A stretch of 64,000 nucleotides of DNA from Streptomyces sp. NRRL F-5126 (GTDB taxonomy: Bacteria; Actinomycetota; Actinomycetes; Streptomycetales; Streptomycetaceae). The stretch covers positions 1-64,000 of the forward strand of contig NZ_JOFZ01000007.1 in the NCBI RefSeq assembly GCF_000721265.1, given 5' to 3'. Below the pieces are notes generated by a model. It saw only the letters and a program-made list of their open reading frames with translations, was not told the origin of the DNA and did no database searches. Position 1 is the stretch's first letter; each line of letters starts with the position of its first letter. The position numbers and the translations under genes are program-made. This document shows positions 44,139 to 56,327 of this stretch, one piece after another.

Positions 44139-45141
44139 CGGACGCCTTCCTTCCGCGCGAGGTGAGCGCCAGGTAGACGCCTGTGACGACGAGCAGGAAC
44201 AGCAACAGCAGGACCGACATGGCGGAGCCGGAGCCGAAGTTCCACGACGAGAACGACGACTGGTAGATGTGGAACGAGATGAGGTCCGCGCTGCCCGGCG
44301 CGTTGCCGTTCTTGCCGAACAGCACGAACGGCGTGTTGAAGTCGTTGAACGTCCACAGGAACAGCACCAGCACCAGCACCTGGTTGACCGAGCGCAGCGA
44401 CGGCATGGTGATCTTGCGGATCTGCTGCCACATGCCCGCGCCGTCGATCGCCGCGGCCTCGTACAGGTCGGACGGGATGTTCTGCAGGCCGGCCATCACG
44501 ATCAGGAAGGCGAACGGCCAGCCCTTCCAGAGCGACACGACGAGCAGGGTGACGAAGCTGTTGTTGCCGATGAGCCAGAACGACGCGTGGTCGGTCAGGT
44601 GCAGCTGGTCGTGGATCAGGTGGTTCACCATGCCGTTGTCACGCTGGAACATGAAAGCCCAGGTGATGACGGCCGCGTACACCGGCAGCGCGTAGGGGAT
44701 CAGGAAGATGGTGCGCAGTGTGCCACGGCCGCGGAACTTGTCCTGGAGCATGATCGCGGCAGTGGTTCCGAACAGCCAGCACAGGCCGACCGAGGCGACG
44801 GTGAAGACGACGGTGATCCAGAACGAGTGGAGCAGCGACTTGCCCACCGCGCTGTTGAAGTCGACGGCCACCTGGTAGTTCTTCAGCCCCGACCAGGGCG
44901 CGGCGCCCCAGTTGTGGATGAAGAACAGGGTGAGCTGCCGGAAGCTGATCACGACCCCGACGATCATGGGGATGACGTGCACGAGCAGCTCGAAGAGGAT
45001 GGCGGGCAGGAGCAGGACGTACGGGATCGCCGAGCGGCGCAGCCGGCCGGGGATGCGCGGCCTCCTGCGCGCACCCCCGGGTCCCGACGTGCCCTCGCCG
45101 CCCGCGTCACGCGCACTGGGAGAAGTCACGGTGGCGGTCAT
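44131..45141 (-). CDS. ABC transporter permease (MalF/CebF-type)
   Basis: 336-residue CUT1 permease. A 45-residue basic N terminus (GARRRPRIPGRLRRSAIPY) leads into six helices; the EAA loop is YEAAAIDGAGMWQQI. The family, length and position next to the binding protein (10-base gap) mark it as the first permease of the beta-glucoside transporter. There is no ATPase gene nearby. Confidence 0.93.
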   Translation of the reverse strand: MTATVTSPSARDAGGEGTSGPGGARRRPRIPGRLRRSAIPYVLLLPAILFELLVHVIPMIVGVVISFRQLTLFFIHNWGAAPWSGLKNYQVAVDFNSAVGKSLLHSFWITVVFTVASVGLCWLFGTTAAIMLQDKFRGRGTLRTIFLIPYALPVYAAVITWAFMFQRDNGMVNHLIHDQLHLTDHASFWLIGNNSFVTLLVVSLWKGWPFAFLIVMAGLQNIPSDLYEAAAIDGAGMWQQIRKITMPSLRSVNQVLVLVLFLWTFNDFNTPFVLFGKNGNAPGSADLISFHIYQSSFSSWNFGSGSAMSVLLLLFLLVVTGVYLALTSRGRKASDG

Positions 45142-45151
45142 CGGGCGGGCC

Positions 45152-46477
45152 TCACTGGGTCATCTGCTGCTGGGCCTTGGACAGTGCGCTCTTGACCGTG
45201 GCCTTGGTGACGGTCTTGCCGGCGGCCACGTCGGCCCAGAGGTTCTTCAGCGCGGTGCCGACCTGCGTCTCGTACTGGGACTCCGAGGGCACCTGGGGCA
45301 GCGGCGTGGCGCTCGTCTGGAGCGTGTTGGCCATGACCTTGATGTCGGTCTGCTGGAAGGCGGCGTTGCCGTCGGCGGACTTGATCGGCGGGACCGAGCC
45401 GTACGCCTTGTTGAGGATGACCTGCTCGGCGTCGCTGGTCATGAACTTCACGAACTTCTTCGCGCCGTCCACGTTCTTGGTGTTGTTGAAGATCGCCATG
45501 TTGATGCCGGCGACCATCGAGTTGACCTGCTTGCCCTGGCCCGGCGAGCCGGACTGCACGGGCATCGGCACCGCGCCCCAGTCGCTGGGGGACATGTGCT
45601 GGGACTTGAAGTTGCTGGCGGCGGCCTGCCACATGACCATCGCCGTCTTGTTCTTCGCGAAGTCCTGCAGGGACTGGTTCTGGGCGTACTCCGCGTTGCC
45701 CGGGTTGATGATCTTGTCCTTCTGCATCATGTCGACGTACTGCATGACCGCGTCGACCGCGCCGGGGGAGGTGAAGGTCGGCTTCCCGGACTTGTCGAAG
45801 AAGTCAGCGCCGTGCTGCTTGGCGAGGACATAGGAGATGTGGATGTTCTCCTGCAGGTTGCTGCCTTCGAGGCCGAGCCCCCACTTGCCCGACGTGCCGT
45901 TCTTGGAGATCTTCTTGCCGTCGTTGATCACGTCCGCCCAGGTGGTGGGGGGAGCGGTGATCCCGGCCTCGTGGAACATCTTCTTGTTGTAGTAGAGCGC
46001 GTACGCGAGCGAGTACAGCGGGACTGCCGCCGGGTCCTTGCCCGGTGCGCCCGCCGCGGCGACCGCGGAGGCGTTGAACCGGTCCTTGCCGCCGATCGCG
46101 TCGAAGTTCTTCGTGCTCCAGGGCAGCAGCGCGCCCGTGGCCTGCAGTGACGCGGACCAGGTGTTGCCTATGTTGAGCACGTCCGGGCCTTGGCCCGATG
46201 TGGTGGCCGCGAGGATCCTGTTGAGCAGGTCGGACCACGGGATGACTTCCAGCTTGACCTTGATGCCGGTCTTCTTCTGGAACTTGGCCAGCTCCGGGCC
46301 CAGGGTCTTCTTGTCGTAGGCGATGTTGGGGCCCTGGTTCGACGCCCAGTACGTCAGCGTCTTCGGCTGGTCGTTGCTGCCGCCCCCGTCGGAGGACGTC
46401 CCGCCGCCGCACGCGGCGAGCAGGGTGCCCATGACGGTGGCAAGGGTGACGGCAGCTGCGGCTCTGGTCTTGCGCAT
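45152..46477 (-). CDS. ABC transporter sugar-binding lipoprotein
   Basis: 441-residue solute-binding protein. The lipobox is TLLAACGGG (Cys near residue 23), followed by a Ser/Gly linker and TLTYWASNQGPN. Downstream marks include LEVIPWSDLLNRILAATTSG and QGPDVLNIGNTWSAS. The operon with a GH1 enzyme suggests cellobiose or other beta-glucosides. Start ATG 46477; a longer frame to 46531 would run through the promoter. It faces a ROK-type regulator across a 142-base gap with an A/T-rich palindrome. Confidence 0.92.
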   Translation of the reverse strand: MRKTRAAAAVTLATVMGTLLAACGGGTSSDGGGSNDQPKTLTYWASNQGPNIAYDKKTLGPELAKFQKKTGIKVKLEVIPWSDLLNRILAATTSGQGPDVLNIGNTWSASLQATGALLPWSTKNFDAIGGKDRFNASAVAAAGAPGKDPAAVPLYSLAYALYYNKKMFHEAGITAPPTTWADVINDGKKISKNGTSGKWGLGLEGSNLQENIHISYVLAKQHGADFFDKSGKPTFTSPGAVDAVMQYVDMMQKDKIINPGNAEYAQNQSLQDFAKNKTAMVMWQAAASNFKSQHMSPSDWGAVPMPVQSGSPGQGKQVNSMVAGINMAIFNNTKNVDGAKKFVKFMTSDAEQVILNKAYGSVPPIKSADGNAAFQQTDIKVMANTLQTSATPLPQVPSESQYETQVGTALKNLWADVAAGKTVTKATVKSALSKAQQQMTQ

Positions 46478-46533
46478 GTGAGGTGGCCCCTTTCCGGGGG
46501 TGGCTGCGTTCGAGAGTCGAACGGCCTCCATGA

Positions 46534-46556
46534 CTTAATTTATGCCGTGATTTAAG
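46534..46556. promoter_or_regulatory. Candidate ROK-regulator operator
   Basis: A 23-bp imperfect palindrome starts CTTAATTTATG and ends CGTGATTTAAG; 8 of 11 positions pair across the centre at 46545. It is strikingly A/T-rich and lies between the divergent sugar-binding protein gene and the ROK regulator gene. Confidence 0.55.
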
Positions 46557-46619
46557 AGGTGAGAGAAGGTCGCGTCAAGGCCTGGGACCGGGGTATGTTG
46601 CGTCACGGGAGGGAGCGCC

Positions 46620-47960
46620 ATGGCTGAGCACGGCAGACGGACGGTGCGTGACCTGCGGCGGGGCAACCGCGCACGGGTTGTGCAACGGTTGTATTTCGAC
46701 GGTCCGTTGAGCCGCCAGGAGCTCGGCGCGAGCACCGGACTGAGTTCAGGTTCCATCAGCAACGTCGTCGCCGAATTGGCCGCTGAGGGCGTGCTGGAGG
46801 AGGCCGGAGTCGTCGATTCCGACGGCGGCAGGCCGCGCACACTGCTGCGCGTCGCTCCCGCGGGCGGGGTGCTCATCGGGATCGACATCGGCGAGACGCG
46901 CGTCAGGATCGAGCTGTTCGACCTGTCCCTGACGGAGCTGGCCCGCACCGACCGCCTGCTCGCCCAGCACGGCTACGACGTCGAGCGGATCGTCTCGCAC
47001 GTGAGCGGCGGTGTGGCCGAGGTGCTCGACACCGCGGGCATCGACCCCGCACTCCTGCTCGGCATCGGCATCGGCACCCCCGGCGTCATCGAGCGCGGCG
47101 GCCCCGGCGGCGCGGTGGTCCACGGGCCCACCATCGGATGGCACGCGGTCCCCTTCGAGAGGCTGCTGCGCGAGGCCGTCGACGTGCCGGCCGCCGCGCC
47201 GCTGTTCATCGACAACGGCGCCAAGACGCTCGGGCAGGCCGAGATGTGGTTCGGCGGCGGCAGGGGCGCCGGTTCCGCCGCCATAGCGCTGGTCGGCTCC
47301 GGAGTCGGTGCCAGCGTCATCAACGGCGCGGCGCTCGTCGAGGAGAGCCGGCGCAGGACCGCCTTCGAGTGGGGGCACACCACCGTGCGTATGAGCGGCC
47401 GCAGGTGCCGGTGCGGCTCCGTCGGCTGCCTGGAGGCATACGCGGGTGCCGAGGCGATGCGGGAGAGGTGGCACGAGGCCGGCGGGCCACTGCCCGCCGG
47501 CGCCGACGACGAGAGCGCACTCGCCGCGCTCCTCGCCGCGGCCTTCCCCGACGAGGGCGGTGCCGCGCCCGACCCGGTGGCCGTCTCGCTCCTCGACGAG
47601 ACGGCCGAGTGCCTCGGCGCCGCGCTCGCCGACGTGATCAACATCTTCCTGCCCGACCGGGTGCTGCTCGGAGGCTGGGCCGGCCTGCTGATCGGGCCGC
47701 ACCTGCTGCCCGCGATCCGGCGGCACGCCGAGCGTTACGCACTCGGGCACGCGATCGCCCGCACCAGCATCGACATGGGCGAACTGGGCCCCGACGCCGT
47801 CACCGTGGGGGCCGCCACACTGCCCCTCGCCGCTTTCCTCGCCCGGGGCGGCACCAGGCTGCGGGCCCCGTTCGCCGCGGACGACTCCGGCGCGGAGCCG
47901 GCTGTCCCCGCGGCGCGCGGGCGGCGTGCTCCCGCCGCGACCGCGGAAACGACGCGCTGA
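46620..47960 (+). CDS. ROK-family transcriptional regulator
   Basis: 446 residues: an N-terminal winged helix (RARVVQRLYFDGPLSRQELG, then STGLSSGSISNVVAEL), then a ROK sugar-binding domain with the ATP-type loop GIDIGETRVRIELF, the zinc-site motif CRCGSVGCLEAYAG and EWGHTTV. It is probably the repressor of the divergent beta-glucoside operon, released by an imported sugar. The kinase DxG loop region (IDNGAKTLG) reads N-G where catalytic ROK kinases have N-D, which fits a pure regulator. The last 40 residues are low-complexity Ala/Pro/Arg. Confidence 0.9.
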   Translation: MAEHGRRTVRDLRRGNRARVVQRLYFDGPLSRQELGASTGLSSGSISNVVAELAAEGVLEEAGVVDSDGGRPRTLLRVAPAGGVLIGIDIGETRVRIELFDLSLTELARTDRLLAQHGYDVERIVSHVSGGVAEVLDTAGIDPALLLGIGIGTPGVIERGGPGGAVVHGPTIGWHAVPFERLLREAVDVPAAAPLFIDNGAKTLGQAEMWFGGGRGAGSAAIALVGSGVGASVINGAALVEESRRRTAFEWGHTTVRMSGRRCRCGSVGCLEAYAGAEAMRERWHEAGGPLPAGADDESALAALLAAAFPDEGGAAPDPVAVSLLDETAECLGAALADVINIFLPDRVLLGGWAGLLIGPHLLPAIRRHAERYALGHAIARTSIDMGELGPDAVTVGAATLPLAAFLARGGTRLRAPFAADDSGAEPAVPAARGRRAPAATAETTR

Positions 47961-48117
47961 CGTCTTCGGCGCTCGAGCACCGTACGTCACAATCCCGGGC
48001 CAACTGCCCGTACGCTGGCGGGAAATGGACAGCGGTACGGCGGGCTCTTGTCACGGTGTGTACTGACGACGTAACTTGACGGATTGCGAGACATCCTGCC
48101 GCTCAAGGGGGAGTTGA

Positions 48118-50229
<2,112 letters not shown>

Positions 50230-50442
50230 GCTCCAACGATCCCTCCACGCGGCCCGCCGGGGCGTCGTCCTCAAGAGGTCAATCGCGTGTACTGCCGGAG
50301 TAGTACGCCCTCGCCAGGGGTCATCCCGCAGGCGGTTCGCGACGCGGAACCGGCGAGCGGACAGGGTCTTCCGCCCCGGGCGAATCCGGGTGACCATGAC
50401 GGGGCAGACGGGGACTGTGTCCGGCTACGACGGAGGAGCCGC

Positions 50443-51627
50443 GTGAGAGTGGGCCTGCTGACGAGGGAGTACCCGCCCGACGTGTACGGCGGAGCCGGCG
50501 TCCACGTGGAGTTCCTCGCCCGCGAGCTGCGCGCCCTCACCGACCTCACCGTCCACTGCTGGGGGTCCGGCCACCGGGCACCGCAGGACGAGGAGGGCGT
50601 CGTACGCCACCTCGCCGACGCGCGGCTCGACGGCGCGGGCGACGCCCTGCGCGCGTTCTCCGTCGACCTGGCCATGGCCGCGGGCCTCGCCGGCCGCGAC
50701 CTCGTGCACTCGCACACCTGGTACGCGGGACTCGCGGGCCACCTCGCCAAGCTGCAATACGGGGTGCCGCATGTGGTGACGGCCCACTCGCTGGAGCCGC
50801 TGCGCCCCTGGAAGGCCGAGCAACTGGGGGGCGGCTACGCCCTGTCGAGCTGGGCCGAGCGCACGGCCATCGAGGCCGCGGACGCGGTCGTGGCGGTGTC
50901 GCACGGCATGCGCGACGACATCCTCGCCTGCTACCCGGCTCTCGACCCCGGCCGCGTCCACGTGGTGCACAACGGCATCGACACGGCGCTGTACCGGCCG
51001 GATCCGGGGACAGCGGCCCTGCGCCGTGCCGGGGTCGACCCAGGCCGCCCCTACGTACTGTTCGTCGGCCGGATCACCCGCCAGAAGGGCGTGCCGCACC
51101 TGCTGCGGGCCGCCCGCGCGCTGGACCCGTCGGCGCAGCTGGTGCTGTGTGCCGGTGCGCCGGACACACCGGAGATCGACCGCGAGTTCCGGGAACTGGT
51201 GGCGCGGCTCGGCGCGGAACGGGACGGTGTCGTCTGGATCCCCGAGATGCTGCCGCGCCCCGAGGTCGTGCAACTCCTCACGCACGCCTCGGTGTTCGTC
51301 TGCCCATCGGTGTACGAGCCCCTCGGCATCGTCAACCTGGAGGCGATGGCCTGCGGCACGGCGGTGGTGGCGTCCGCGGTCGGCGGCATTCCCGAGGTCG
51401 TCGACGACGGCGTCACGGGGCTTCTCGTGCCCTATGACGAGGGCGACCCCGGCGCCTTCGAGTCGGCGCTGGCCGAGGCGCTGGCCCGCGTGCTCGGCGA
51501 CCCAGCGGGGGCCGCTCGCCTCGGGGCGGCGGGACGCGAGCGCGCGGTACGGGAGTTCGGCTGGGACCGGGTGGCCCGCCGCACGGCCGGCATCTACGAG
51601 GAACTGCTGGGCGATGGTCAACGGTAA
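50443..51627 (+). CDS. glgA: GT4 glycogen synthase / maltose-1-phosphate synthase (GlgA/GlgM)
   Basis: 394-residue GT4 glycosyltransferase. The N-terminal glucan/ADP-glucose site is [16 protein letters not shown] (the K-x-G-G motif variant). The C-terminal nucleotide-sugar site includes [12 protein letters not shown] and [20 protein letters not shown] (Glu of E-x7-E). Actinobacterial members annotated GlgA are, in Mycobacterium, GlgM: they make alpha-maltose 1-phosphate from ADP-glucose for the GlgE route. The glgC gene directly downstream supplies ADP-glucose. The ribosome site GGAGGA before GTG 50443 is strong. Confidence 0.93.
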   Translation: MRVGLLTREYPPDVYGGAGVHVEFLARELRALTDLTVHCWGSGHRAPQDEEGVVRHLADARLDGAGDALRAFSVDLAMAAGLAGRDLVHSHTWYAGLAGHLAKLQYGVPHVVTAHSLEPLRPWKAEQLGGGYALSSWAERTAIEAADAVVAVSHGMRDDILACYPALDPGRVHVVHNGIDTALYRPDPGTAALRRAGVDPGRPYVLFVGRITRQKGVPHLLRAARALDPSAQLVLCAGAPDTPEIDREFRELVARLGAERDGVVWIPEMLPRPEVVQLLTHASVFVCPSVYEPLGIVNLEAMACGTAVVASAVGGIPEVVDDGVTGLLVPYDEGDPGAFESALAEALARVLGDPAGAARLGAAGRERAVREFGWDRVARRTAGIYEELLGDGQR

Positions 51628-51674
51628 CGGGCAACGGTAGAACGGGTATCGGCAATGGGCAGGGGTGGGCAGTC

Positions 51675-52892
51675 ATGCGCGGTGGACCTTCGGTGCTCGG
51701 GATCGTGCTGGCAGGCGGTGAGGGCAAGCGGCTCATGCCGCTCACGGCCGACCGGGCCAAACCGGCGGTGACGTTCGGCGGCTCGTACCGGCTCGTCGAC
51801 TTCGTCCTGTCCAGTCTCGTCAACGCGGACATCCTGCGGATCTGCGTGCTCACGCAGTACAAGTCCCACTCTCTCGACCGCCACGTCTCCACGACGTGGC
51901 GGATGTCGAGCCTGCTCGGCAACTACGTCACACCGGTGCCGGCACAGCAGCGGCTCGGCCCGCGCTGGTACCTCGGCAGCGCCGACGCGATCCTCCAGTC
52001 CCTCAACCTGGTGCACGACGAACGCCCGGACTACATAGCGGTGTTCGGGGCCGACCACGTCTACCGGATGGATCCGCGCCAGATGCTGGCGCAGCACGTG
52101 GACAACGGTGCGGGTGTCACGGTGGCCGGCATCCGGGTGCCGCGCGCGGAGGCCTCGTCGTTCGGTGTCATCGCGCCCGGGGCCGACGGCGTGCAGGTGG
52201 AGGGCTTCCTGGAGAAGCCGGCCGACCCGCCGGGGCTGCGCGACGACCCGGGCAGGGTGTTCGCCTCCATGGGCAACTACCTGTTCACCACGAAGGTGCT
52301 CGTCGACGCGTTGCACCGGGACGCGGAGGACCCGCGCTCCGTACACGACATGGGTGGTTCGATCCTGCCGATGCTGACCGAGCGCGGCATGGCGCAGGTG
52401 TACGACTTCCAGGACAACCACGTACCGGGGGAGACGCCGCGCGAGCACGGCTACTGGCGTGACGTGGGCACACTCGACTCGTACTACGACGCGCACATGG
52501 ACCTGCTGTCCGACCAGCCCGCCTTCAACCTCGACAACCGCCGCTGGCCGCTGTACACGAGCGCGCACCAGCTGCCGCCCGCGCGCTTCGTCGCGGGCGG
52601 CATCGCGAACGAGTCGGTCGTCGGCCCCGGCTGCGTGATCCGCGGGCAGGTGACCCGCTCGGTGCTCTCGCCCGGTGTCGTGGTGGCGGAGGGTGCCGTC
52701 GTCCAGGGGTCGGTGCTGCACGACAACGTCAGGGTGGGCCGCGGCGCCGTCGTGCGTGGTGCGGTCCTGGACAAGAACGTGGACGTGCCGCCGGGTGCGG
52801 CCATCGGCGTGAACGCGGAGCGCGACGGCTCGCTTTACACCGTCTCCGCGAACGGGGTCATCGCCCTCGGCAAGGGACAGGTGGTGAGCTGA
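51675..52892 (+). CDS. glgC: Glucose-1-phosphate adenylyltransferase (ADP-glucose pyrophosphorylase)
   Basis: 405 residues. It makes ADP-glucose from ATP and glucose 1-phosphate, the first committed step of glycogen or maltose-1-phosphate synthesis. The N-terminal nucleotidyltransferase signature is [19 protein letters not shown], with the Asp region [10 protein letters not shown] and the sugar-phosphate region [13 protein letters not shown]; a left-handed beta-helix C terminus follows ([20 protein letters not shown]). It is 47 bases after glgA in one likely operon; the short gap is made of related CAACGGTA/AACGGG-like repeats. Confidence 0.95.
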   Translation: MRGGPSVLGIVLAGGEGKRLMPLTADRAKPAVTFGGSYRLVDFVLSSLVNADILRICVLTQYKSHSLDRHVSTTWRMSSLLGNYVTPVPAQQRLGPRWYLGSADAILQSLNLVHDERPDYIAVFGADHVYRMDPRQMLAQHVDNGAGVTVAGIRVPRAEASSFGVIAPGADGVQVEGFLEKPADPPGLRDDPGRVFASMGNYLFTTKVLVDALHRDAEDPRSVHDMGGSILPMLTERGMAQVYDFQDNHVPGETPREHGYWRDVGTLDSYYDAHMDLLSDQPAFNLDNRRWPLYTSAHQLPPARFVAGGIANESVVGPGCVIRGQVTRSVLSPGVVVAEGAVVQGSVLHDNVRVGRGAVVRGAVLDKNVDVPPGAAIGVNAERDGSLYTVSANGVIALGKGQVVS

Positions 52893-52985
52893 CGGCACGG
52901 GCCGCGCGGCGTCCCGCCGGTTCGCGATGCGGGACGCCCGGCTCTTGACCGCGACGGGCGGGGGTGCGAAGAATGAGCGCGCCTT

Positions 52986-52997
52986 GACAACGTTGTC
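52986..52997. promoter_or_regulatory. LacI-type operator
   Basis: GACAACGTTGTC is a perfect 12-bp palindrome with the central CG typical of LacI-family operators. It overlaps a TTGACA hexamer (52984-52989) and lies 26 bases before the GTG of the discoidin-domain gene. This kind of site is common ahead of Streptomyces genes for polysaccharide breakdown. Confidence 0.78.
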
Positions 52998-53023
52998 CAC
53001 ATCCCGTCAGGAGGCGCGTCCGC

Positions 53024-56000
53024 GTGCACCGTCCACAGGCCGAGCTGAGCCGTCGCCGCTTCACCCAACTGGCTGGTCTCGCCGCCGCCGTGGCCGCGGC
53101 ACCGGCCTCCCTCGCGGCCGCGGGGCCCGCCTCCGCCGCCGAAACGGCGGCGGGCGCCCACGGCGCGGCCGCCCGCCCGGCCGCCCCCGACCGTGTCGCC
53201 GCCACGTACCACAAGGTCCTGCTCACCCACACCCGCTGGACGGAGACCCAGTGGGACGCGGCCAAGGGCCATTACACCAACACCGACTTCGGGTTCGCCG
53301 TCGTGCTCGGCCACGCCCTGCTGCTGACGCGCGCCGGATACGACGCGGACCTCGCCGGCATCGACGAGGACACGCTGCGCTCCCGGACCCTCGCGACGAT
53401 CACCCACTTCGCCGCCTCCAACCGCCTCACCGGCGGGAGCGAATGGGGCAAGACGCTCTTCTTCGACACCACCTTCCAGCTGTACTTCGTGCTCGCCGCC
53501 CGGCTGCTGTGGGACCAGCTCGACGACGCGACGCGGCACAACGTCGACACCCTGGTGCGCGAGCAGGCCGCCTACACCACCTCGCTCGGCACCGGCGACG
53601 ACCCGCTGTCGGGCTCCTGGACACCGCACGGACTCCAGGGCGGTTACGTCGGCGACACCAAGCTGGAGGAGATGGGCGTCTACGCCCAGTCCCTCGCCCC
53701 GGGCCTCGCCTGGGCATCCGACGACAGCCGGTACGCCGCCTGGAGCACCGCCTACGGGCGCTGGAGCAGGAACGAGACGGGGCTGCCCGCGGCCGACCTC
53801 GCCAACCCGGCCGTGGTGGACGGCGTCGCCGTCAGCGACAACACCGCGCACAACCTCTACGACACGTTCATCGTGGAGAACCACGGCTCCTTCGAGCCGC
53901 ACTACCAGTGCGAGCTGTGGCGCACGTCGGGCCGCAACACCGTCCACTTCCTCACGGCGGGCAGGCCGCTGCCCGAGGTGCTCACCGCCCAGCCCAGCGG
54001 CGACGAGCTGTGGGAGAGCATCCTGCTGGTGATGAGCGACGCGGGCGAGCCGATCATGCCGATGATCAACGACCGCGAGCATCTGTACGGCCGGGACGTC
54101 ATCCCGATCGCCTTCCTCGCCCAAGTGCTCGGCGACCGGGCCGCGGCCCGCGCCGAGACCGCCCTGTCCGAGCGGCTGACGGCCTACCAGGCATACCCGC
54201 CCGAGAACAGGGTCACCAAGTTCTCGGGCGAGCCGAAGTACGAGCCCGAGGCACGCGCCGAGATCGCCATCAGTTACCTGCTGCACGAGTGGCGGGCCCG
54301 GCAGGGCGCCGCGGTCCGTGCGCTGACCGAGCGGGAGATGTTCGCCAGGGCGAGCGGTGCCCGGGACTTCGGCGCCGGGCCGGGGCTCGTCGCCCACCAG
54401 TCGCCGAAGGCGTGGGCGGCCGCCGTCAGCAAGCCCGGTTTCGTGAAGTTCGCCTGGCAACCGGCGCACGACGACTGGCTGTTCACCGTCAGCAGCGGCA
54501 CCCCGATGTTCCTGCCCGCGGCCTCGGCCCGGGTGACCGGCCGTTCGGTGACCACCCACACTGCCGTACGCGACGGCTTCGACGCCTCCGCCACTGTCCT
54601 CACCCTGGACACGGGCCGCGCCGCCTTCACCACCCTCCCGGGCGGCGAGGTCGTCTACGCGACCACCGGGACGGCGGCGGGCGAGGGCCACCTGGAGGTC
54701 TTCAACCTGACCATGCCGGGCATCGCCGGCCTCGACGGCGAGCGCACGTACACCACCGCCGAGGGCGCCACGACCATCAGGGCGGCGGACGCGGGCGGCG
54801 ACGGGCAGCCGGTCACAGGACCGCGCACCGACACCGTCACCTTCGCCCCCGCGACCTACCGCCACGTGCGGATGCAGGGCATTACGGGCCACCCGAAGTA
54901 CGGCTACTCGCTCTACGCCTTGGAGGTGCGTGACGGCGCTTCGGGTACGGATCTGGCACGCGGCGCCACGGCCACCGCCTCGTCCGCCGACACCGGGAAG
55001 GGCCCGTCGCTCGCCGTCGACGGCGACGCGGCGACCCGCTGGGCTGTCGCCGTGGCCGACCGGTCGCACGGCGACAGCTGGCTCGCCGTCGACCTCGGCC
55101 GGGCGCAGCGGTTCGACCGTGTCACCCTCGACTGGGAGACCGCCGCGGGACGCGCCTACCGCGTCCAGGGGTCGGCGGACGGGACCACATGGACCGACCT
55201 CGCCCGCTACCCGCACGCCGACGCCACGAGCAGCGGCGGCTGGGTCAGCGTCGACGGCCGTGCCGGCCTCGTCGTGCGCGGCGCGGCCAACCCGCTGTCC
55301 GTGTACGGCGACACGCTCGTGCTCTCCGACGGGCCCGCCGAGCCGCTCCTCGTGGAGGGCCTGCCCGGCGGCAGCCCGTCCGCCGTGCGGGCGGCGGCGC
55401 GGCGCCCCGCGCCGAGCGCGGCCGACCCCGCAGTGCGCGCCTCCACCGCGGGCGGCCACCTGTCGCTGTTCAACCTGTCGGACGCCGAGGTGTCCACCGC
55501 CGTGTCCGTGAAGCAGGACACCCGGGCCGTGACGCTCTACGCGGGGACGCAGACGGTGACCGCCACCGGAACCGAGTACGCCGGCCGGCTGGCCGCCGCG
55601 TCGGCCGCCGTCGCCTTCGCCCGCTGCGAGCTGCGCTCGGCCACCGGCGGACGCGTACCGGCCGGCGTGCGGGCGGAGGTCGTCGACGCGGCGACCGTCG
55701 AGCTCTCGGGCCCGGCGTGCCGGCTCACGCTCGCCGCCCCCGGCGGCCGCCCGGTGCGCGTCACACTGAGCCGCGGCCGCACCCGAAGGGTCACGCTGCA
55801 CGGCGTGACACCGTATCCGCTCGCGGACGCGGCGCTCGGCCGGCCGACGTTCCCCACCTCGCCACTGCCGCACTCCATGTCCGACCCCGCGGCCGCCGTC
55901 GACGGCGACCCGGCCACCTCGTGGGACCCGGGCAGGGACGGCCGGATGGTGGTGGACCTGGGCGCCGCGGTGCCCGTCCGCGAGATCAGGGCGGCCTGGA

Positions 56001-56197
56001 CGGGCGGACGGGTGCCCGCCGCCTCCGCCGAGTTCTCCACCGACGGGGTGACGTACACCACGGCGGGCCGGCTCAGGACCCGGGGCCGCGGCTCCTCGCT
56101 GCGCGCCGGAGAGACCGCGCGCTACGTCGCTCTCGCCGTCGGCGGGCGCCGATCGCGGGACGCCAGGCTGGTGTCGCTCGCCGTCCGCACGTCCTGA
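53024..56197 (+). CDS. Tat-exported large protein with helical-toroid-like domain and two discoidin (F5/8C) domains
   Basis: 1057 residues. The N terminus is a Tat signal (SRRRFTQLAG, then an Ala-rich core). Residues about 55-450 are helical and contain HNLYDTFIVENHGSFEPHY, resembling alpha/alpha-toroid glycan lyases or hydrolases. Residues about 450-610 look like a beta-sandwich domain, as in heparinase-type lyases. Two F5/8C (CBM32-like) domains follow, about 640-760 and 935-1055, each with the marks LAVDGDAATRW or AAVDGDPATSW and a VDLG strand. It probably acts on an outside polysaccharide; the exact family is not identified. A perfect LacI-type operator sits just upstream and a strong terminator just downstream, so it is a stand-alone regulated gene. 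Confidence 0.8.
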   Translation: MHRPQAELSRRRFTQLAGLAAAVAAAPASLAAAGPASAAETAAGAHGAAARPAAPDRVAATYHKVLLTHTRWTETQWDAAKGHYTNTDFGFAVVLGHALLLTRAGYDADLAGIDEDTLRSRTLATITHFAASNRLTGGSEWGKTLFFDTTFQLYFVLAARLLWDQLDDATRHNVDTLVREQAAYTTSLGTGDDPLSGSWTPHGLQGGYVGDTKLEEMGVYAQSLAPGLAWASDDSRYAAWSTAYGRWSRNETGLPAADLANPAVVDGVAVSDNTAHNLYDTFIVENHGSFEPHYQCELWRTSGRNTVHFLTAGRPLPEVLTAQPSGDELWESILLVMSDAGEPIMPMINDREHLYGRDVIPIAFLAQVLGDRAAARAETALSERLTAYQAYPPENRVTKFSGEPKYEPEARAEIAISYLLHEWRARQGAAVRALTEREMFARASGARDFGAGPGLVAHQSPKAWAAAVSKPGFVKFAWQPAHDDWLFTVSSGTPMFLPAASARVTGRSVTTHTAVRDGFDASATVLTLDTGRAAFTTLPGGEVVYATTGTAAGEGHLEVFNLTMPGIAGLDGERTYTTAEGATTIRAADAGGDGQPVTGPRTDTVTFAPATYRHVRMQGITGHPKYGYSLYALEVRDGASGTDLARGATATASSADTGKGPSLAVDGDAATRWAVAVADRSHGDSWLAVDLGRAQRFDRVTLDWETAAGRAYRVQGSADGTTWTDLARYPHADATSSGGWVSVDGRAGLVVRGAANPLSVYGDTLVLSDGPAEPLLVEGLPGGSPSAVRAAARRPAPSAADPAVRASTAGGHLSLFNLSDAEVSTAVSVKQDTRAVTLYAGTQTVTATGTEYAGRLAAASAAVAFARCELRSATGGRVPAGVRAEVVDAATVELSGPACRLTLAAPGGRPVRVTLSRGRTRRVTLHGVTPYPLADAALGRPTFPTSPLPHSMSDPAAAVDGDPATSWDPGRDGRMVVDLGAAVPVREIRAAWTGGRVPAASAEFSTDGVTYTTAGRLRTRGRGSSLRAGETARYVALAVGGRRSRDARLVSLAVRTS

Positions 56198-56200
56198 ACC

Positions 56201-56252
56201 TGTTCCCGCCGCCGCCCCGCCGCCCTCGCGCCGCGGGGCGGCGGCGGGAACA
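56201..56252. terminator. Very strong terminator hairpin
   Basis: A perfect 20-bp stem begins TGTTCCCGCCGCCGCCCCGC (56201-56220) and closes at 56233-56252, with a 12-base loop. It starts four bases after the stop of the discoidin-domain gene. Confidence 0.9.
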
Positions 56253-56327
56253 CGGACGGCTCCGTCCGCCTTGACCCTGAGGCAGGCGGCGCACACGGCA
56301 CGCCGTACCCCGGCACCGAGGAGAGAC

